NCBI GenBank assembly: GCA_900770395.1
Contig: CAAGKM010000042.1
Location: 1-64,000, forward strand
From: an uncultured Prevotella sp.
GTDB taxonomy: Bacteria; Bacteroidota; Bacteroidia; Bacteroidales; Bacteroidaceae
DNA: 64,000 nucleotides
Direction of reading: 5' to 3'
Shown here one piece after another: positions 8,006 to 20,924 of the stretch; within the stretch, counting starts at the first letter, position 1, and each line of letters starts with the position of its first letter. Under the pieces are notes generated by a model. It was not told the origin of the DNA and searched no databases. It saw nothing but the letters and a program-made list of their open reading frames with translations. Both the position numbers and the translations under genes were made by a program.

Positions 8006-9190
8006 ATGGCAAAAGAGACATTCCAGCGTACCAAACCCCATGTGAACATTGGTACAATTGGTCACGTAGACCACGGTAAGACCACTCTGACTGCTGCTAT
8101 CACAACAGTGTTGGCAAAGAAGGGTCTTTCAGAACTGCGTTCGTTCGATTCTATCGACAATGCTCCTGAGGAGAAGGAGCGTGGTATCACAATTAACACA
8201 GCTCACGTTGAGTATGAGACAGCTATCCGTCACTACGCACACGTGGACTGCCCAGGACACGCCGACTATGTGAAGAACATGGTTACTGGTGCTGCTCAGA
8301 TGGACGGTGCTATCCTTGTAGTTGCCGCTACTGATGGTCCTATGCCTCAGACCCGTGAGCACGTGCTGCTCGCCCGTCAGGTGAACGTACCTCGCTTGGT
8401 TGTATTCCTCAACAAGTGTGATATGGTTGACGACGAGGAGATGCTTGAGCTCGTTGAGATGGAGGTTCGCGAGATCCTTGATCAGTATGAGTTCGAGGAG
8501 GACACTCCAATCATCCGCGGTTCTGCTCTTGGTGCTCTCAACGGTGTTGAGAAGTGGGAAGAGAAGGTTATGGAGCTGATGGATACTGTTGACACATGGA
8601 TCCAGGAGCCTCCACGCGCTACAGATAAGCCTTTCTTGATGCCTGTTGAGGATGTGTTCTCAATCACAGGTCGTGGTACAGTGGCTACCGGCCGTATCGA
8701 GACTGGTGTTATCCACGTTGGTGATGAGGTTGAACTGCTCGGTCTCGGCGAGGACAAGAAGTCAGTTGTTACTGGCGTTGAGATGTTCCGCAAGCTCCTT
8801 GATGAGGGTCAGGCTGGTGACAACGTAGGTCTGCTTCTCCGTGGTATCGACAAGAACGAGATTAAGCGTGGTATGGTGCTCTGCCATCCAGGACAGATTA
8901 AGCCATTCAAGAAGTTCAAGGCTTCAATCTACGTGCTGAAGAAGGAAGAGGGTGGCCGTCACACTCCATTCGGAAACAAGTATCGTCCACAGTTCTACCT
9001 CCGTACAATGGACTGTACAGGTGAGATCCACCTCCCAGAGGGCGTTGAGATGGTAATGCCTGGTGATAACGTTGAGATCACCGTTGAGCTCATCTACGCT
9101 GTGGCTCTGAACCCAGGTCTCCGTTTCGCTATCCGTGAGGGTGGCCGCACAGTGGGCTCTGGTCAGATTACAGAGGTATTCGAGGACTAA
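8006..9190 (+). CDS. tuf: Elongation factor Tu
   Basis: 394 residues, full length. The GTPase motifs are intact: G1 GHVDHGKTT near residue 19, G3 DCPGHADYV, G4 NKCD. The beta-barrel domains 2 and 3 end normally (GRTVGSGQITEVFED). It delivers aminoacyl-tRNA to the ribosome. It lies 46 nt after tRNA-Thr(GGT) and upstream of tRNA-Trp and secE, the usual Bacteroidales order. Codon use is strongly biased, as expected for a highly expressed gene. Confidence 0.98.
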   Translation: MAKETFQRTKPHVNIGTIGHVDHGKTTLTAAITTVLAKKGLSELRSFDSIDNAPEEKERGITINTAHVEYETAIRHYAHVDCPGHADYVKNMVTGAAQMDGAILVVAATDGPMPQTREHVLLARQVNVPRLVVFLNKCDMVDDEEMLELVEMEVREILDQYEFEEDTPIIRGSALGALNGVEKWEEKVMELMDTVDTWIQEPPRATDKPFLMPVEDVFSITGRGTVATGRIETGVIHVGDEVELLGLGEDKKSVVTGVEMFRKLLDEGQAGDNVGLLLRGIDKNEIKRGMVLCHPGQIKPFKKFKASIYVLKKEEGGRHTPFGNKYRPQFYLRTMDCTGEIHLPEGVEMVMPGDNVEITVELIYAVALNPGLRFAIREGGRTVGSGQITEVFED

Positions 9191-9207
9191 TAATCACTCG
9201 ACTATAA

Positions 9208-9240
9208 GGGTTCCGCATTCCCTGCGGAGTGCGGAACTCC
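9208..9240 (+). other. Stable hairpin between tuf and tRNA-Trp
   Basis: Stem GTTCCGCA (9210-9217) / TGCGGAAC (9230-9237), extended by inner TCC/GGA around a CTGC loop. There is no T-run, so it is more likely an RNA-processing or mRNA-stability element at the tuf 3' end than a classic terminator. Confidence 0.55.
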
Positions 9241-9244
9241 ACTT

Positions 9245-9317
9245 ACGGGATTAGCTCAGTTGGTAGAGCACTGGTCTCCAAAACCAGGTGTCGGGCGTTC
9301 GAGCCGCTCATCCCGTG
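9245..9317 (+). tRNA. tRNA-Trp (CCA)
   Basis: 73 nt. Acceptor stem ACGGGAT/ATCCCGT, anticodon CCA at 9278-9280 in the stem CTGGT/ACCAG. It sits between tuf and secE, as in other Bacteroidales. Confidence 0.95.
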
Positions 9318-9332
9318 CTAAAAAGATTAAAG

Positions 9333-9521
9333 ATGAAGACATTTGTAAATTATTGCAAGGCTTGCTACAGCGAGCTTGCGTATAAGACTACTTGGCCAAG
9401 CCTGAAGGAGCTTACAAACAGTGCGGTGGTTGTTTTATCAGCTTCCGTAATCATTGCGCTGATTGTATGGGTTATGGATTTGGTGTTTAAGTTTGTTATG
9501 AGTAGTATTTATCCCCATTAA
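9333..9521 (+). CDS. secE: Preprotein translocase subunit SecE
   Basis: A 62-residue single-span membrane protein, the small essential subunit of SecYEG. The cytoplasmic part has the family pattern ELAYKTTWPSLKEL, then one transmembrane helix (about 30-55, VVVLSASVIIALIVWVMDLV). I place the start at the ATG at 9333. A longer in-frame start at 9288 would lie inside tRNA-Trp and is rejected. nusG follows after 18 nt. Confidence 0.92.
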   Translation: MKTFVNYCKACYSELAYKTTWPSLKELTNSAVVVLSASVIIALIVWVMDLVFKFVMSSIYPH

Positions 9522-9539
9522 TCATTTAAGGTTTAAGAA

Positions 9540-10088
9540 ATGGCTCAGACAGGAATGAAGTGGTACGTTCTGCGTGCCGCCAGCGGTAAGGAGGCAAAGG
9601 TAAAAGATTATCTTGAGGCAGCGAAGAAGCATAACGAGGTGCTCAATGCTCATGTGGGTCAGTGTCTGATTCCCACAGAGAAGTATGCGGTGCTCCGTAA
9701 TTCCAAGCGCGTTGTTAAGGAGAAACTTTTCCTGCCTGGCTATGTGCTTGTTGAGGCTAACTTGAACGGTGAGGTGGCACACATGTTGAGATTCCTTCCC
9801 AACGTGATGGGCTTTCTTGGTGGTATGGATAATCCTGCTCCGGTAAGACAATCTGAGATAAACCGGATTCTTGGCATTGCAGAGGAGTCGGAGGTGGAGG
9901 TTGCGGTCAACGTGCCATACGTGGTGGACGAGACTGTAAAGGTCACCGACGGTCCTTTCAGTGGTTTCACCGGCATCATCGAGGAGGTGAACGCCGAGAA
10001 GCACAAGTTGAAAGTAATGGTTAAGATCTTCGGTCGTAAAACGCCGCTCGAGCTTGACTATTCGCAAGTGGAAAAAGAAGTTGAGTAG
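9540..10088 (+). CDS. nusG: Transcription termination/antitermination protein NusG
   Basis: 182 residues. An N-terminal NGN domain (KWYVLRAASGKEAKVKDYL) binds RNA polymerase. A C-terminal KOW domain (about 128-180, VKVTDGPFSGFTGIIEEV) contacts Rho or ribosomal protein S10. It lies between secE and rplK, as in most bacteria, and is probably co-transcribed with them. Confidence 0.96.
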   Translation: MAQTGMKWYVLRAASGKEAKVKDYLEAAKKHNEVLNAHVGQCLIPTEKYAVLRNSKRVVKEKLFLPGYVLVEANLNGEVAHMLRFLPNVMGFLGGMDNPAPVRQSEINRILGIAEESEVEVAVNVPYVVDETVKVTDGPFSGFTGIIEEVNAEKHKLKVMVKIFGRKTPLELDYSQVEKEVE

Positions 10089-10178
10089 TACATATTGTTA
10101 CGGTGTGCTCTCATTTCTTGAAAATGGTTGGGCAATTTTGCACAACTGAAAATTTAAATTTAAATTTATAAAAGTAAA

Positions 10179-10619
10179 ATGGCTAAAGAAGTTGCTGGAT
10201 TAATCAAATTACAGATTAAAGGTGGCGCTGCGAATCCTTCACCACCAGTAGGACCTGCACTTGGTTCTAAGGGTATCAACATCATGGGATTCTGCAAAGA
10301 GTTCAACGCCAGAACCCAGGATAAGGCAGGAAAGATTCTTCCTGTTGTTATCACTTACTACACTGACAAGTCATTCAGCTTTGAAATCAAGACTCCTCCG
10401 GCAGCTGTACAGCTCAAAGAGGCAGCCAAGGTGAAGAGCGGCTCAGCGCAGCCTAACCGTCAGAAGGTTGCGACTGTGACTTGGGATCAGGTAAAGGCGA
10501 TAGCAGAGGACAAGATGCCTGACTTGAATTGCTTTACTGTGGAGTCTGCTATGCGACTCATAGCAGGTACTGCACGTAGTATGGGTATCACTGTACAAGG
10601 CGAGTTCCCTGGTAAATAA
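10179..10619 (+). CDS. rplK: 50S ribosomal protein L11
   Basis: 146 residues with the L11 N-terminal domain (LIKLQIKGGAANPSPPVGPALG) and the C-terminal rRNA-binding domain (DLNCFTVESAMRLIAGTARSMG). It forms the GTPase-associated centre on 23S rRNA and is needed for stringent-response sensing. Gap to nusG 90 nt; to rplA 20 nt. Confidence 0.97.
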   Translation: MAKEVAGLIKLQIKGGAANPSPPVGPALGSKGINIMGFCKEFNARTQDKAGKILPVVITYYTDKSFSFEIKTPPAAVQLKEAAKVKSGSAQPNRQKVATVTWDQVKAIAEDKMPDLNCFTVESAMRLIAGTARSMGITVQGEFPGK

Positions 10620-10639
10620 TTTAAACTTCAATTAAGAAA

Positions 10640-11332
10640 ATGAGTAAACTGACAAAAAATCAAAAGTTAGTAGCTGATAAGGTTGAAGCAGGGAGAGCGT
10701 ACACATTGGCAGAGGCATCAGCATTGGTTAAGGAAATCACCACAACCAAGTTTGACGCTTCTCTCGATATTGATGTTCGTCTGGGCGTAGACCCCCGTAA
10801 GGCTAACCAGATGGTACGCGGCGTTGTGTCGCTGCCTAACGGTACCGGCAAGGTGGTGCGCGTTCTCTGTCTTTGTACACCTGATCAGGAGGCTGCTGCT
10901 AAGGAAGCCGGTGCTGACTACGTGGGTCTTGATGAGTATATCAACAAGATCAAGGGTGGTTGGACCGACGTTGACGTTATTATCACAATGCCTTCTTGCA
11001 TGGCTAAGCTTGGTCCTCTCGGACGTGTGCTTGGTCCTCGCGGCTTGATGCCTAACCCAAAGAGTGGTACTGTTACCATGGACGTGGCCAAGGCTGTAAG
11101 CGAAGTGAAGCAGGGTAAGATTGACTTCAAGGTAGACAAGGCTGGTATCGTACATGCCTCTATCGGTAAGGTGTCGTTCACTCCAGAGCAGATTTTCGGA
11201 AATGCCAAGGAGTTCATACAGACCATCATCAAGTTGAAGCCTGCCGCTGCAAAGGGTACATATATCAAGAGTATCTTTATCTCAAGCACTATGAGTAAGG
11301 GTATCAAGGTTGATCCTAAATCAGTTGAATAA
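10640..11332 (+). CDS. rplA: 50S ribosomal protein L1
   Basis: 230 residues, normal length, with the signature region LGRVLGPRGLMPNPKSGTV. It forms the L1 stalk that helps release deacylated tRNA. In many bacteria L1 also represses its own operon by binding the mRNA; I did not identify such a site here. It is followed after 19 nt by rplJ. Confidence 0.97.
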   Translation: MSKLTKNQKLVADKVEAGRAYTLAEASALVKEITTTKFDASLDIDVRLGVDPRKANQMVRGVVSLPNGTGKVVRVLCLCTPDQEAAAKEAGADYVGLDEYINKIKGGWTDVDVIITMPSCMAKLGPLGRVLGPRGLMPNPKSGTVTMDVAKAVSEVKQGKIDFKVDKAGIVHASIGKVSFTPEQIFGNAKEFIQTIIKLKPAAAKGTYIKSIFISSTMSKGIKVDPKSVE

Positions 11333-11351
11333 CTCGTAAAAGTTTAGTAAA

Positions 11352-11876
11352 ATGAAAAAGGAAGTAAAAGATACTATCATTGTAGAGCTTGGCGAGCAGC
11401 TGAAGCAGTACCCTCACTTTTATCTCGTAGACCTCACAGGTCTCAACGCCGCTGACACTTCGGATTTGCGCCGCAAGTGCTTCAAGAGCGAGATAAAGCT
11501 TGTAGTGGTAAAGAACACTCTTCTTGAGAGAGCCATGAAGGCTGCCGAAATCGATTATTCTCCATTGTTTGACGTCATGAAGGGCAATACTGCCGTCATG
11601 TTCTGCAACACAGCTAATGTGCCTGCAAAGTTGCTCAAGGAGTATCAGAAGAGCAAGAAAGAGGTTCCCGCACTCAAGGCTGCATACGCTGAGGAGAGTT
11701 TCTTCGTTGGCGCAGACAAGCTTGACGAGCTGGTGGCAATAAAGAGCAAGAACGAGCTCATCGCAGACGTTATCGCTCTGCTCCAGAGCCCTGCAAAGAA
11801 CGTTGTTTCTGCACTGCAGTCGGGCGCAAACACCATCCACGGTGTGCTTAAGACTTTGGGCGAGCGTCCTGAGTAA
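11352..11876 (+). CDS. rplJ: 50S ribosomal protein L10
   Basis: 174 residues. L10 anchors the L7/L12 dimers to the ribosome and binds 23S rRNA next to L11. The N-terminal globular domain (FYLVDLTGLNAADTSDLRRK) is followed by the C-terminal helix that carries L7/L12. The rplL start lies 74 nt downstream. Confidence 0.96.
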   Translation: MKKEVKDTIIVELGEQLKQYPHFYLVDLTGLNAADTSDLRRKCFKSEIKLVVVKNTLLERAMKAAEIDYSPLFDVMKGNTAVMFCNTANVPAKLLKEYQKSKKEVPALKAAYAEESFFVGADKLDELVAIKSKNELIADVIALLQSPAKNVVSALQSGANTIHGVLKTLGERPE

Positions 11877-11950
11877 TCAGAGACGTATTGCTTGAAGCAA
11901 ACATAACAAAGTATTATTCAAGAATTATAAAATTTAAAAAGTTAAATAAA

Positions 11951-12328
11951 ATGGCAGATATTAAAGCTATTGCTGAGGAGTTGGTAAACCTCACAGTGAA
12001 AGAAGTAAATGAGTTGGCAACAGTCCTTAAGGACGAGTATGGAATTGAGCCTGCTGCTGCAGCTGTTGCAGTAGCTGCTGCTCCTGGCGCTGCTGGTGAG
12101 GCTGCAGCTGAGGAGAAGACTTCATTCGACGTAGTATTGAAGTCAGCTGGCGCTGCTAAGCTCCAGGTTGTAAAGGCAGTTAAAGAGGCTTGCGGTCTTG
12201 GTCTGAAAGAGGCTAAGGATCTCGTAGACGGCGCTCCTTCTACAGTGAAGGAAGGTATGTCTAAGGACGAGGCTGAGAACCTGAAGAAGACCCTCGAGGC
12301 TGCAGGTGCTGAGGTAGAGCTGAAATAA
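11951..12328 (+). CDS. rplL: 50S ribosomal protein L7/L12
   Basis: 125 residues. N-terminal dimerisation domain, an Ala/Gly-rich hinge (about 37-55), and the C-terminal domain with the factor-binding stretch KVIREITGLGLKEAK-type (here AVKEACGLGLKEAKDLV). The start is the ATG at 11951; an in-frame start at 11888 would add a non-family leader. A terminator-like hairpin follows before rpoB. Confidence 0.96.
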   Translation: MADIKAIAEELVNLTVKEVNELATVLKDEYGIEPAAAAVAVAAAPGAAGEAAAEEKTSFDVVLKSAGAAKLQVVKAVKEACGLGLKEAKDLVDGAPSTVKEGMSKDEAENLKKTLEAAGAEVELK

Positions 12329-12355
12329 TATAAGCTCACTCGCTTTATAATTTAC

Positions 12356-12393
12356 GGTTAAGTGTCTCTAAGTAGGAGGCGCTTAACCTTTTT
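12356..12393 (+). terminator. Attenuator-like hairpin between rplL and rpoB
   Basis: A 13-bp stem with G-T wobbles (GGTTAAG 12356-12362 with CTTAACC 12382-12388) followed by TTTTT. It stands between the ribosomal protein genes and rpoBC, where partial termination is known in other bacteria. Here it probably lowers rpoBC transcription relative to rplJL. Confidence 0.7.
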
Positions 12394-12424
12394 GTGTCTT
12401 TCATAAGTTTTTTATATAAATTAA

Positions 12425-16237
<3,813 letters not shown>

Positions 16238-16288
16238 CGTGACCATGTACTGTTAATATAAGTGTGTACACATATATAATAAAGAAAT

Positions 16289-19200
16289 ATGGCTTTAAAG
16301 AAAGATACAAAGATAAAGAGTAATTTCACTAAGATTACTATCGGTTTGGCATCGCCAGAGGAGATTCTTGAGAACTCCTTCGGTGAGGTCACAAAGCCTG
16401 AGACCATCAACTACCGTACTTACAAGCCTGAGCGCGATGGTCTGTTCTGCGAGCGCATCTTCGGTCCGCAGAAGGACTATGAGTGCGCCTGCGGTAAGTA
16501 CAAGCGCATAAGATATAAGGGTATCGTGTGCGACCGATGTGGTGTTGAGGTTACCGAGAAGAAGGTGCGCCGCGAGCGCCCTGGACACATCGAGCTGGTT
16601 GTGCCTGTGGCACACATCTGGTATTTCCGCTCACTGCCAAATAAACTTGGCTATCTGCTGGGCATGCCTACAAAGAAGCTTGATGCCGTAATCTACTATG
16701 AGCGCTACATCGTTATCCAGCCAGGACTGATGGAGGGTAAGGTTGACGAGGAAGGCAATCCATTGAACGGCTCGCAGAAGGGTGACCTGCTGTCGGAGGA
16801 GGAGATGAACGACATCTTCGACAAGTACCTGCCTGAGGAAAATGAGTATCTTGAGGACAGCGATCCCAATAAATTTGTTGCAAAGATGGGTGCCGAGGCA
16901 ATCCAGATTCTTCTGCAGCAGCTCGACCTCGACTCACTCTCTTACGAGTTGCGCAATCAGGCCAACAGCAACGGCTCGCAGCAGCGCAAGAATGAGGCGC
17001 TGAAGCGTCTGCAGGTGGTTGAGGCATTCCGCTCAAGCCGTGAGACCAACAAGCCTGAGTGGATGATTATGAAGATATTGCCGGTGACACCTCCTGAGCT
17101 CCGTCCTCTCGTGCCACTGGATGGCGGACGTTTCGCTACCAGTGACCTCAACGACCTCTACCGTCGTGTCATCATACGTAATAACCGTCTGAAGCGCCTT
17201 GTTGAGATTCATGCTCCAGAGGTGATTCTCCGCAACGAGAAGCGTATGCTGCAGGAGGCTGTCGACAGCTTGTTCGACAACTCACGCAAGAGCAGCGCAG
17301 TGAAGAGCGAGGCAAACCGTCCGCTGAAGTCACTGTCTGACTCACTCAAGGGTAAGCAGGGACGTTTCCGTCAGAACCTCCTCGGTAAGCGTGTTGACTA
17401 CTCTGCACGTTCGGTTATCGTTGTAGGTCCTGAGCTGAAGATGGGCGAGTGCGGTCTGCCTAAGCTGATGGCAGCCGAGCTCTACAAGCCGTTCATCATC
17501 CGTAAGCTCATCGAGCGCGGTATCGTGAAGACAGTGAAGAGCGCAAAGAAGATTGTTGACCGCCGTGAGCCTATCATCTTCGACATTCTCGAGAATGTGA
17601 TGAAGGGGCACCCTGTGCTCCTCAACCGTGCGCCTACACTTCACCGTCTGGGTATTCAGGCATTCCAGCCTAAGATGATTGAGGGTAAGGCTATCCAGCT
17701 GCACCCGCTGGCATGTACTGCGTTCAACGCTGACTTCGACGGTGACCAGATGGCTGTCCACCTTCCTTTGAGCAATGAGGCTGTGCTCGAGGCTCAGGTC
17801 CTGATGCTTCAGAGCCACAACATCCTCAACCCTGCCAATGGTGCTCCTATCACCGTGCCTTCACAGGATATGGTGCTCGGACTCTACTATATCACAAAGA
17901 TTCGTCCGGGAGCAAAGGGCGAGGGCCTTACATTCTACGGTCCTGAGGAGGCTATCATCGCCAACAACGAGGGCAAGTGTGACGTTCACGCCCTTGTGAA
18001 GGTGATTGTCGACGACATCGACGAGAACGGCAATCCATACAAGCACATGGTAGAGACCAGTGTTGGCCGTGTTATCGTGAACGGCATCGTGCCGAAGGGC
18101 GTGGGCTATGTGAACAAGGTTATCTCGAAGAAGAGTCTCCGCGACATCATTGCCGACGTTATCAACAACGTGGGCTTTGCAGAGGCGTGCGAGTTCCTCG
18201 ACGGTATCAAGAACCTTGGTTACCGCATGGCTTACGAGGCTGGTCTGTCGTTCAACCTCGACGATATCATCATCCCGAAGGAGAAGGCAGAGCTTGTGCA
18301 GAAGGGTAACGACGAGATTCGTCAGATTACCGACAACTATAACATGGGATTCATCACCGACAACGAGCGTTACAACCAGGTTATCGATACTTGGACACAC
18401 GTGAACAACAACCTCGGTAACGTGCTGATGAAGCAGATGACCGAGGCTGACCAGGGATTCAACGCCGTTTACATGATGCTCGACTCTGGAGCCCGTGGTT
18501 CTAAGGACCAGATCCGTCAGCTCTCTGGTATGCGTGGACTGATGGCTAAGCCTCAGAAGGCAGGTGCCGAGGGACACCAGATTATTGAGAACCCAATCCT
18601 CTCCAACTTCAAGGAGGGAATGTCAGTGCTTGAGTACTTCATCTCTACCCACGGTGCCCGTAAGGGTCTTGCCGACACCGCCATGAAGACAGCCGACGCA
18701 GGATATCTTACCCGTCGTCTTGTCGACGTGTCGCACGATGTGATTATCACCGAGGACGACTGCGGTACGCTGCGTGGTCTGATGTGTACGGCGCTGAAGA
18801 ACGGCGACGAGGTTATTTCATCACTCTCTGAGCGCATCATCGGCCGTGTGTCAGTTCACGACATCATACATCCTCAGACAGGCGCGCTTATTGTGGCTGC
18901 CGGCGATGAGATTACCGAGGCTGTAGCTCAGGTTATCGAGGACAGCCCGATTGAGATGGTTGAGATTCGCTCAGTGCTCACCTGCGAGAGCCGCAACGGT
19001 GTCTGCAAGAAGTGCTACGGCCGTAACCTCGCAACACGTAAGATGGTGCAGAAGGGTGAGGCTGTCGGTGTGATTGCCGCCCAGGCTATCGGTGAGCCTG
19101 GTACACAGCTTACACTCCGTACCTTCCACGACGGTGGTATCGCATCTAACGCCGCTGCCAACGCAAGCATCGTGGCAAAGAACGAGAGCCGTCTGGAGTT

Positions 19201-20623
19201 CGATGAAATCCGTACTGTTCCGTTCAAGGAAGAGGATATTGACTGCGAGATGGTTGTCAGCCGTCTTGCCGAGTTGCGCTTCGTCGACCCGCATACAGGC
19301 ATCGTGATGTCGACTGTCAACGTGCCTTACGGTTCGTCACTCTATTGCAAGCAAGGCGATGTGGTGGAGAAGGGCAAGCTCATTGCAAAATGGGATCCGT
19401 TCAACGCCGTTATCGTTTCTGAATATGCCGGTACATTGAAGTTCAACGACGTGGTTGAGGGTCTTACCTACCGCGCTGAGACTGATGAGACTACAGGTCT
19501 TACCGAGCGTATCATCACTGAGTCGAAGGACAAGTCGCTCGTTCCTACCTGCGACATTATCAATGCCGATGGCGAGAAGGTTGGTACTTACAACTTCCCT
19601 GTGGGCGGTCACGTTGTGGTTGAGGACGGTCAGACTGTAAGCACCGGTGAGACTCTGGTGCAGATACCACGCTCAGCTGCCAAGGCTGGTGATATCACCG
19701 GTGGTCTTCCCCGTGTTACCGAGCTGTTCGAGGCGCGTAACCCATCCAACCCCGCAGTCGTTTCTGAAATCGACGGTGAGGTCACCATGGGTAAGGTTAA
19801 GCGTGGAAACCGTGAGGTTATCGTTACATCGAAGACAGGCGAGCAGCGCTCTTACCTCGTGTCTCTGTCGAAGCAGATTCTGGTTCAGGAGCACGATGCC
19901 GTGCGTGCCGGAACTCCTCTGTCCGACGGCTCAATCACTCCTGCCGACATCCTTGCCATCAAGGGTCCTACCGCCGTTCAGGAGTATATCGTAAACGAGG
20001 TTCAGGATGTGTACCGTCTGCAGGGTGTGAAAATCAACGACAAGCACTTTGAGATTATCGTGCGTCAGATGATGCGCAAGGTACAGATTAATGATCCGGG
20101 TGACACCTCATTCCTTGAGCAGGAAATTGTGGACAAGCTCGACTTCCGTACTGAGAACGACCGTATCTGGGGTAAGAAAGTTGTGATTGACTCAGGCGAC
20201 AGTGACAACCTCCAGAAGGGACAGATTGTCACAGCGCGCAAGCTCCGTGACGAGAACTCCTCACTCAAGCGCCGCGACCTTAAGCTCGTTCAGGTGCGTG
20301 ATGCTGTGCCTGCCACATCAACCCAGATTCTGCAGGGTATCACACGTGCCGCGCTCCAGACCAAGAGCTTCATGTCGGCCGCATCGTTCCAGGAGACCAC
20401 CAAGGTGCTCAACGAGGCTGCCATCCGCGGCAAGAGCGACAACCTCGAGGGTATGAAGGAGAACGTTATCTGCGGTCACCTCATTCCTGCAGGTACTGGT
20501 TTGCGTGAGTTCGAGAAGATTATCGTCGGCTCTAAGGAAGAGTACGACCGCATTCAGGCAAACCGCAAGAATGTGCTCGATTTCTCTGACGAGACAGTGA
20601 AGGCAACTCCCGATAACGTGTAA
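16289..20623 (+). CDS. rpoC: DNA-directed RNA polymerase subunit beta prime
   Basis: 1444 residues. The N-terminal zinc ribbon has Cys66, Cys68, Cys81 and Cys84 (CACGKYK...CDRC). The catalytic magnesium loop NADFDGD is at 480-486. The second zinc site is present (CESRNGVCKKCYG). A terminator-like hairpin follows directly, making rpoC the last gene of the block. Confidence 0.98.
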   Translation: MALKKDTKIKSNFTKITIGLASPEEILENSFGEVTKPETINYRTYKPERDGLFCERIFGPQKDYECACGKYKRIRYKGIVCDRCGVEVTEKKVRRERPGHIELVVPVAHIWYFRSLPNKLGYLLGMPTKKLDAVIYYERYIVIQPGLMEGKVDEEGNPLNGSQKGDLLSEEEMNDIFDKYLPEENEYLEDSDPNKFVAKMGAEAIQILLQQLDLDSLSYELRNQANSNGSQQRKNEALKRLQVVEAFRSSRETNKPEWMIMKILPVTPPELRPLVPLDGGRFATSDLNDLYRRVIIRNNRLKRLVEIHAPEVILRNEKRMLQEAVDSLFDNSRKSSAVKSEANRPLKSLSDSLKGKQGRFRQNLLGKRVDYSARSVIVVGPELKMGECGLPKLMAAELYKPFIIRKLIERGIVKTVKSAKKIVDRREPIIFDILENVMKGHPVLLNRAPTLHRLGIQAFQPKMIEGKAIQLHPLACTAFNADFDGDQMAVHLPLSNEAVLEAQVLMLQSHNILNPANGAPITVPSQDMVLGLYYITKIRPGAKGEGLTFYGPEEAIIANNEGKCDVHALVKVIVDDIDENGNPYKHMVETSVGRVIVNGIVPKGVGYVNKVISKKSLRDIIADVINNVGFAEACEFLDGIKNLGYRMAYEAGLSFNLDDIIIPKEKAELVQKGNDEIRQITDNYNMGFITDNERYNQVIDTWTHVNNNLGNVLMKQMTEADQGFNAVYMMLDSGARGSKDQIRQLSGMRGLMAKPQKAGAEGHQIIENPILSNFKEGMSVLEYFISTHGARKGLADTAMKTADAGYLTRRLVDVSHDVIITEDDCGTLRGLMCTALKNGDEVISSLSERIIGRVSVHDIIHPQTGALIVAAGDEITEAVAQVIEDSPIEMVEIRSVLTCESRNGVCKKCYGRNLATRKMVQKGEAVGVIAAQAIGEPGTQLTLRTFHDGGIASNAAANASIVAKNESRLEFDEIRTVPFKEEDIDCEMVVSRLAELRFVDPHTGIVMSTVNVPYGSSLYCKQGDVVEKGKLIAKWDPFNAVIVSEYAGTLKFNDVVEGLTYRAETDETTGLTERIITESKDKSLVPTCDIINADGEKVGTYNFPVGGHVVVEDGQTVSTGETLVQIPRSAAKAGDITGGLPRVTELFEARNPSNPAVVSEIDGEVTMGKVKRGNREVIVTSKTGEQRSYLVSLSKQILVQEHDAVRAGTPLSDGSITPADILAIKGPTAVQEYIVNEVQDVYRLQGVKINDKHFEIIVRQMMRKVQINDPGDTSFLEQEIVDKLDFRTENDRIWGKKVVIDSGDSDNLQKGQIVTARKLRDENSSLKRRDLKLVQVRDAVPATSTQILQGITRAALQTKSFMSAASFQETTKVLNEAAIRGKSDNLEGMKENVICGHLIPAGTGLREFEKIIVGSKEEYDRIQANRKNVLDFSDETVKATPDNV

Positions 20624-20648
20624 TCACACATGAATTGATAATATACAA

Positions 20649-20686
20649 GCGAATGAGGCTGTTCCGCATGGAGCAGCCTCATTTGC
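20649..20686 (+). terminator. Hairpin at the end of the rpoBC block
   Basis: Long stem AATGAGGCTGTTCC / GGAGCAGCCTCATT (arms 20652-20665 and 20670-20683) with one wobble pair, a GCAT loop and further outer pairs. There is only a short T stretch after it. Confidence 0.65.
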
Positions 20687-20734
20687 GTAACACCGTTTGC
20701 GTTATAGAGCCGTAAATGCCGCATTCAGTCTCAT

Positions 20735-20789
20735 AAACGATACGTTTACAACTCCAAACGTATCGTTTGTAAGGCTGAGCGTATCGTTT
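20735..20789. repeat. 21-bp-phased palindrome array A (three copies)
   Basis: A 13-bp palindrome of the form AAACGTATCGTTT occurs at 20735-20747, 20756-20768 and 20777-20789 (third copy degenerate on its left). The step is exactly 21 bp, with unrelated 8-bp spacers (ACAACTCC, GTAAGGCT). The array lies between the rpoC terminator hairpin and the promoter of the DUF1846 gene. The same motif with the same period recurs at 54504-54579. It could be an operator for a dimeric DNA-binding protein; function unknown. Confidence 0.8.
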
Positions 20790-20836
20790 GTAACCGTTAT
20801 ATAGTGACTTTATTGTGAAAAAAAATGCGTTGAAAT

Positions 20837-20867
20837 TTTGTGGTTAGAGAGAAAATGTTTAACTTTG
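20837..20867 (+). promoter_or_regulatory. Promoter of the DUF1846 gene
   Basis: TTTG at 20837-20840 and TAACTTTG at 20860-20867, 19 bp apart. The leader is about 50 nt. The last palindrome of array A ends 47 bp upstream of the -33 box. Confidence 0.8.
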
Positions 20868-20924
20868 CATGCTGTTAATGTAAATACGCCTTTCGGCAGG
20901 TAAAAATTTATAGAAAAGTATATT

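Noticed and set aside
9288..9332. Upstream extension of secE
   Set aside because: It lies inside tRNA-Trp and adds residues foreign to SecE; the ATG at 9333 matches the family start.
20735..20789. Short CRISPR-like array
   Set aside because: Repeats of 13 bp and spacers of 8 bp are far below CRISPR sizes and no cas genes are near; the palindromes fit protein-binding sites.
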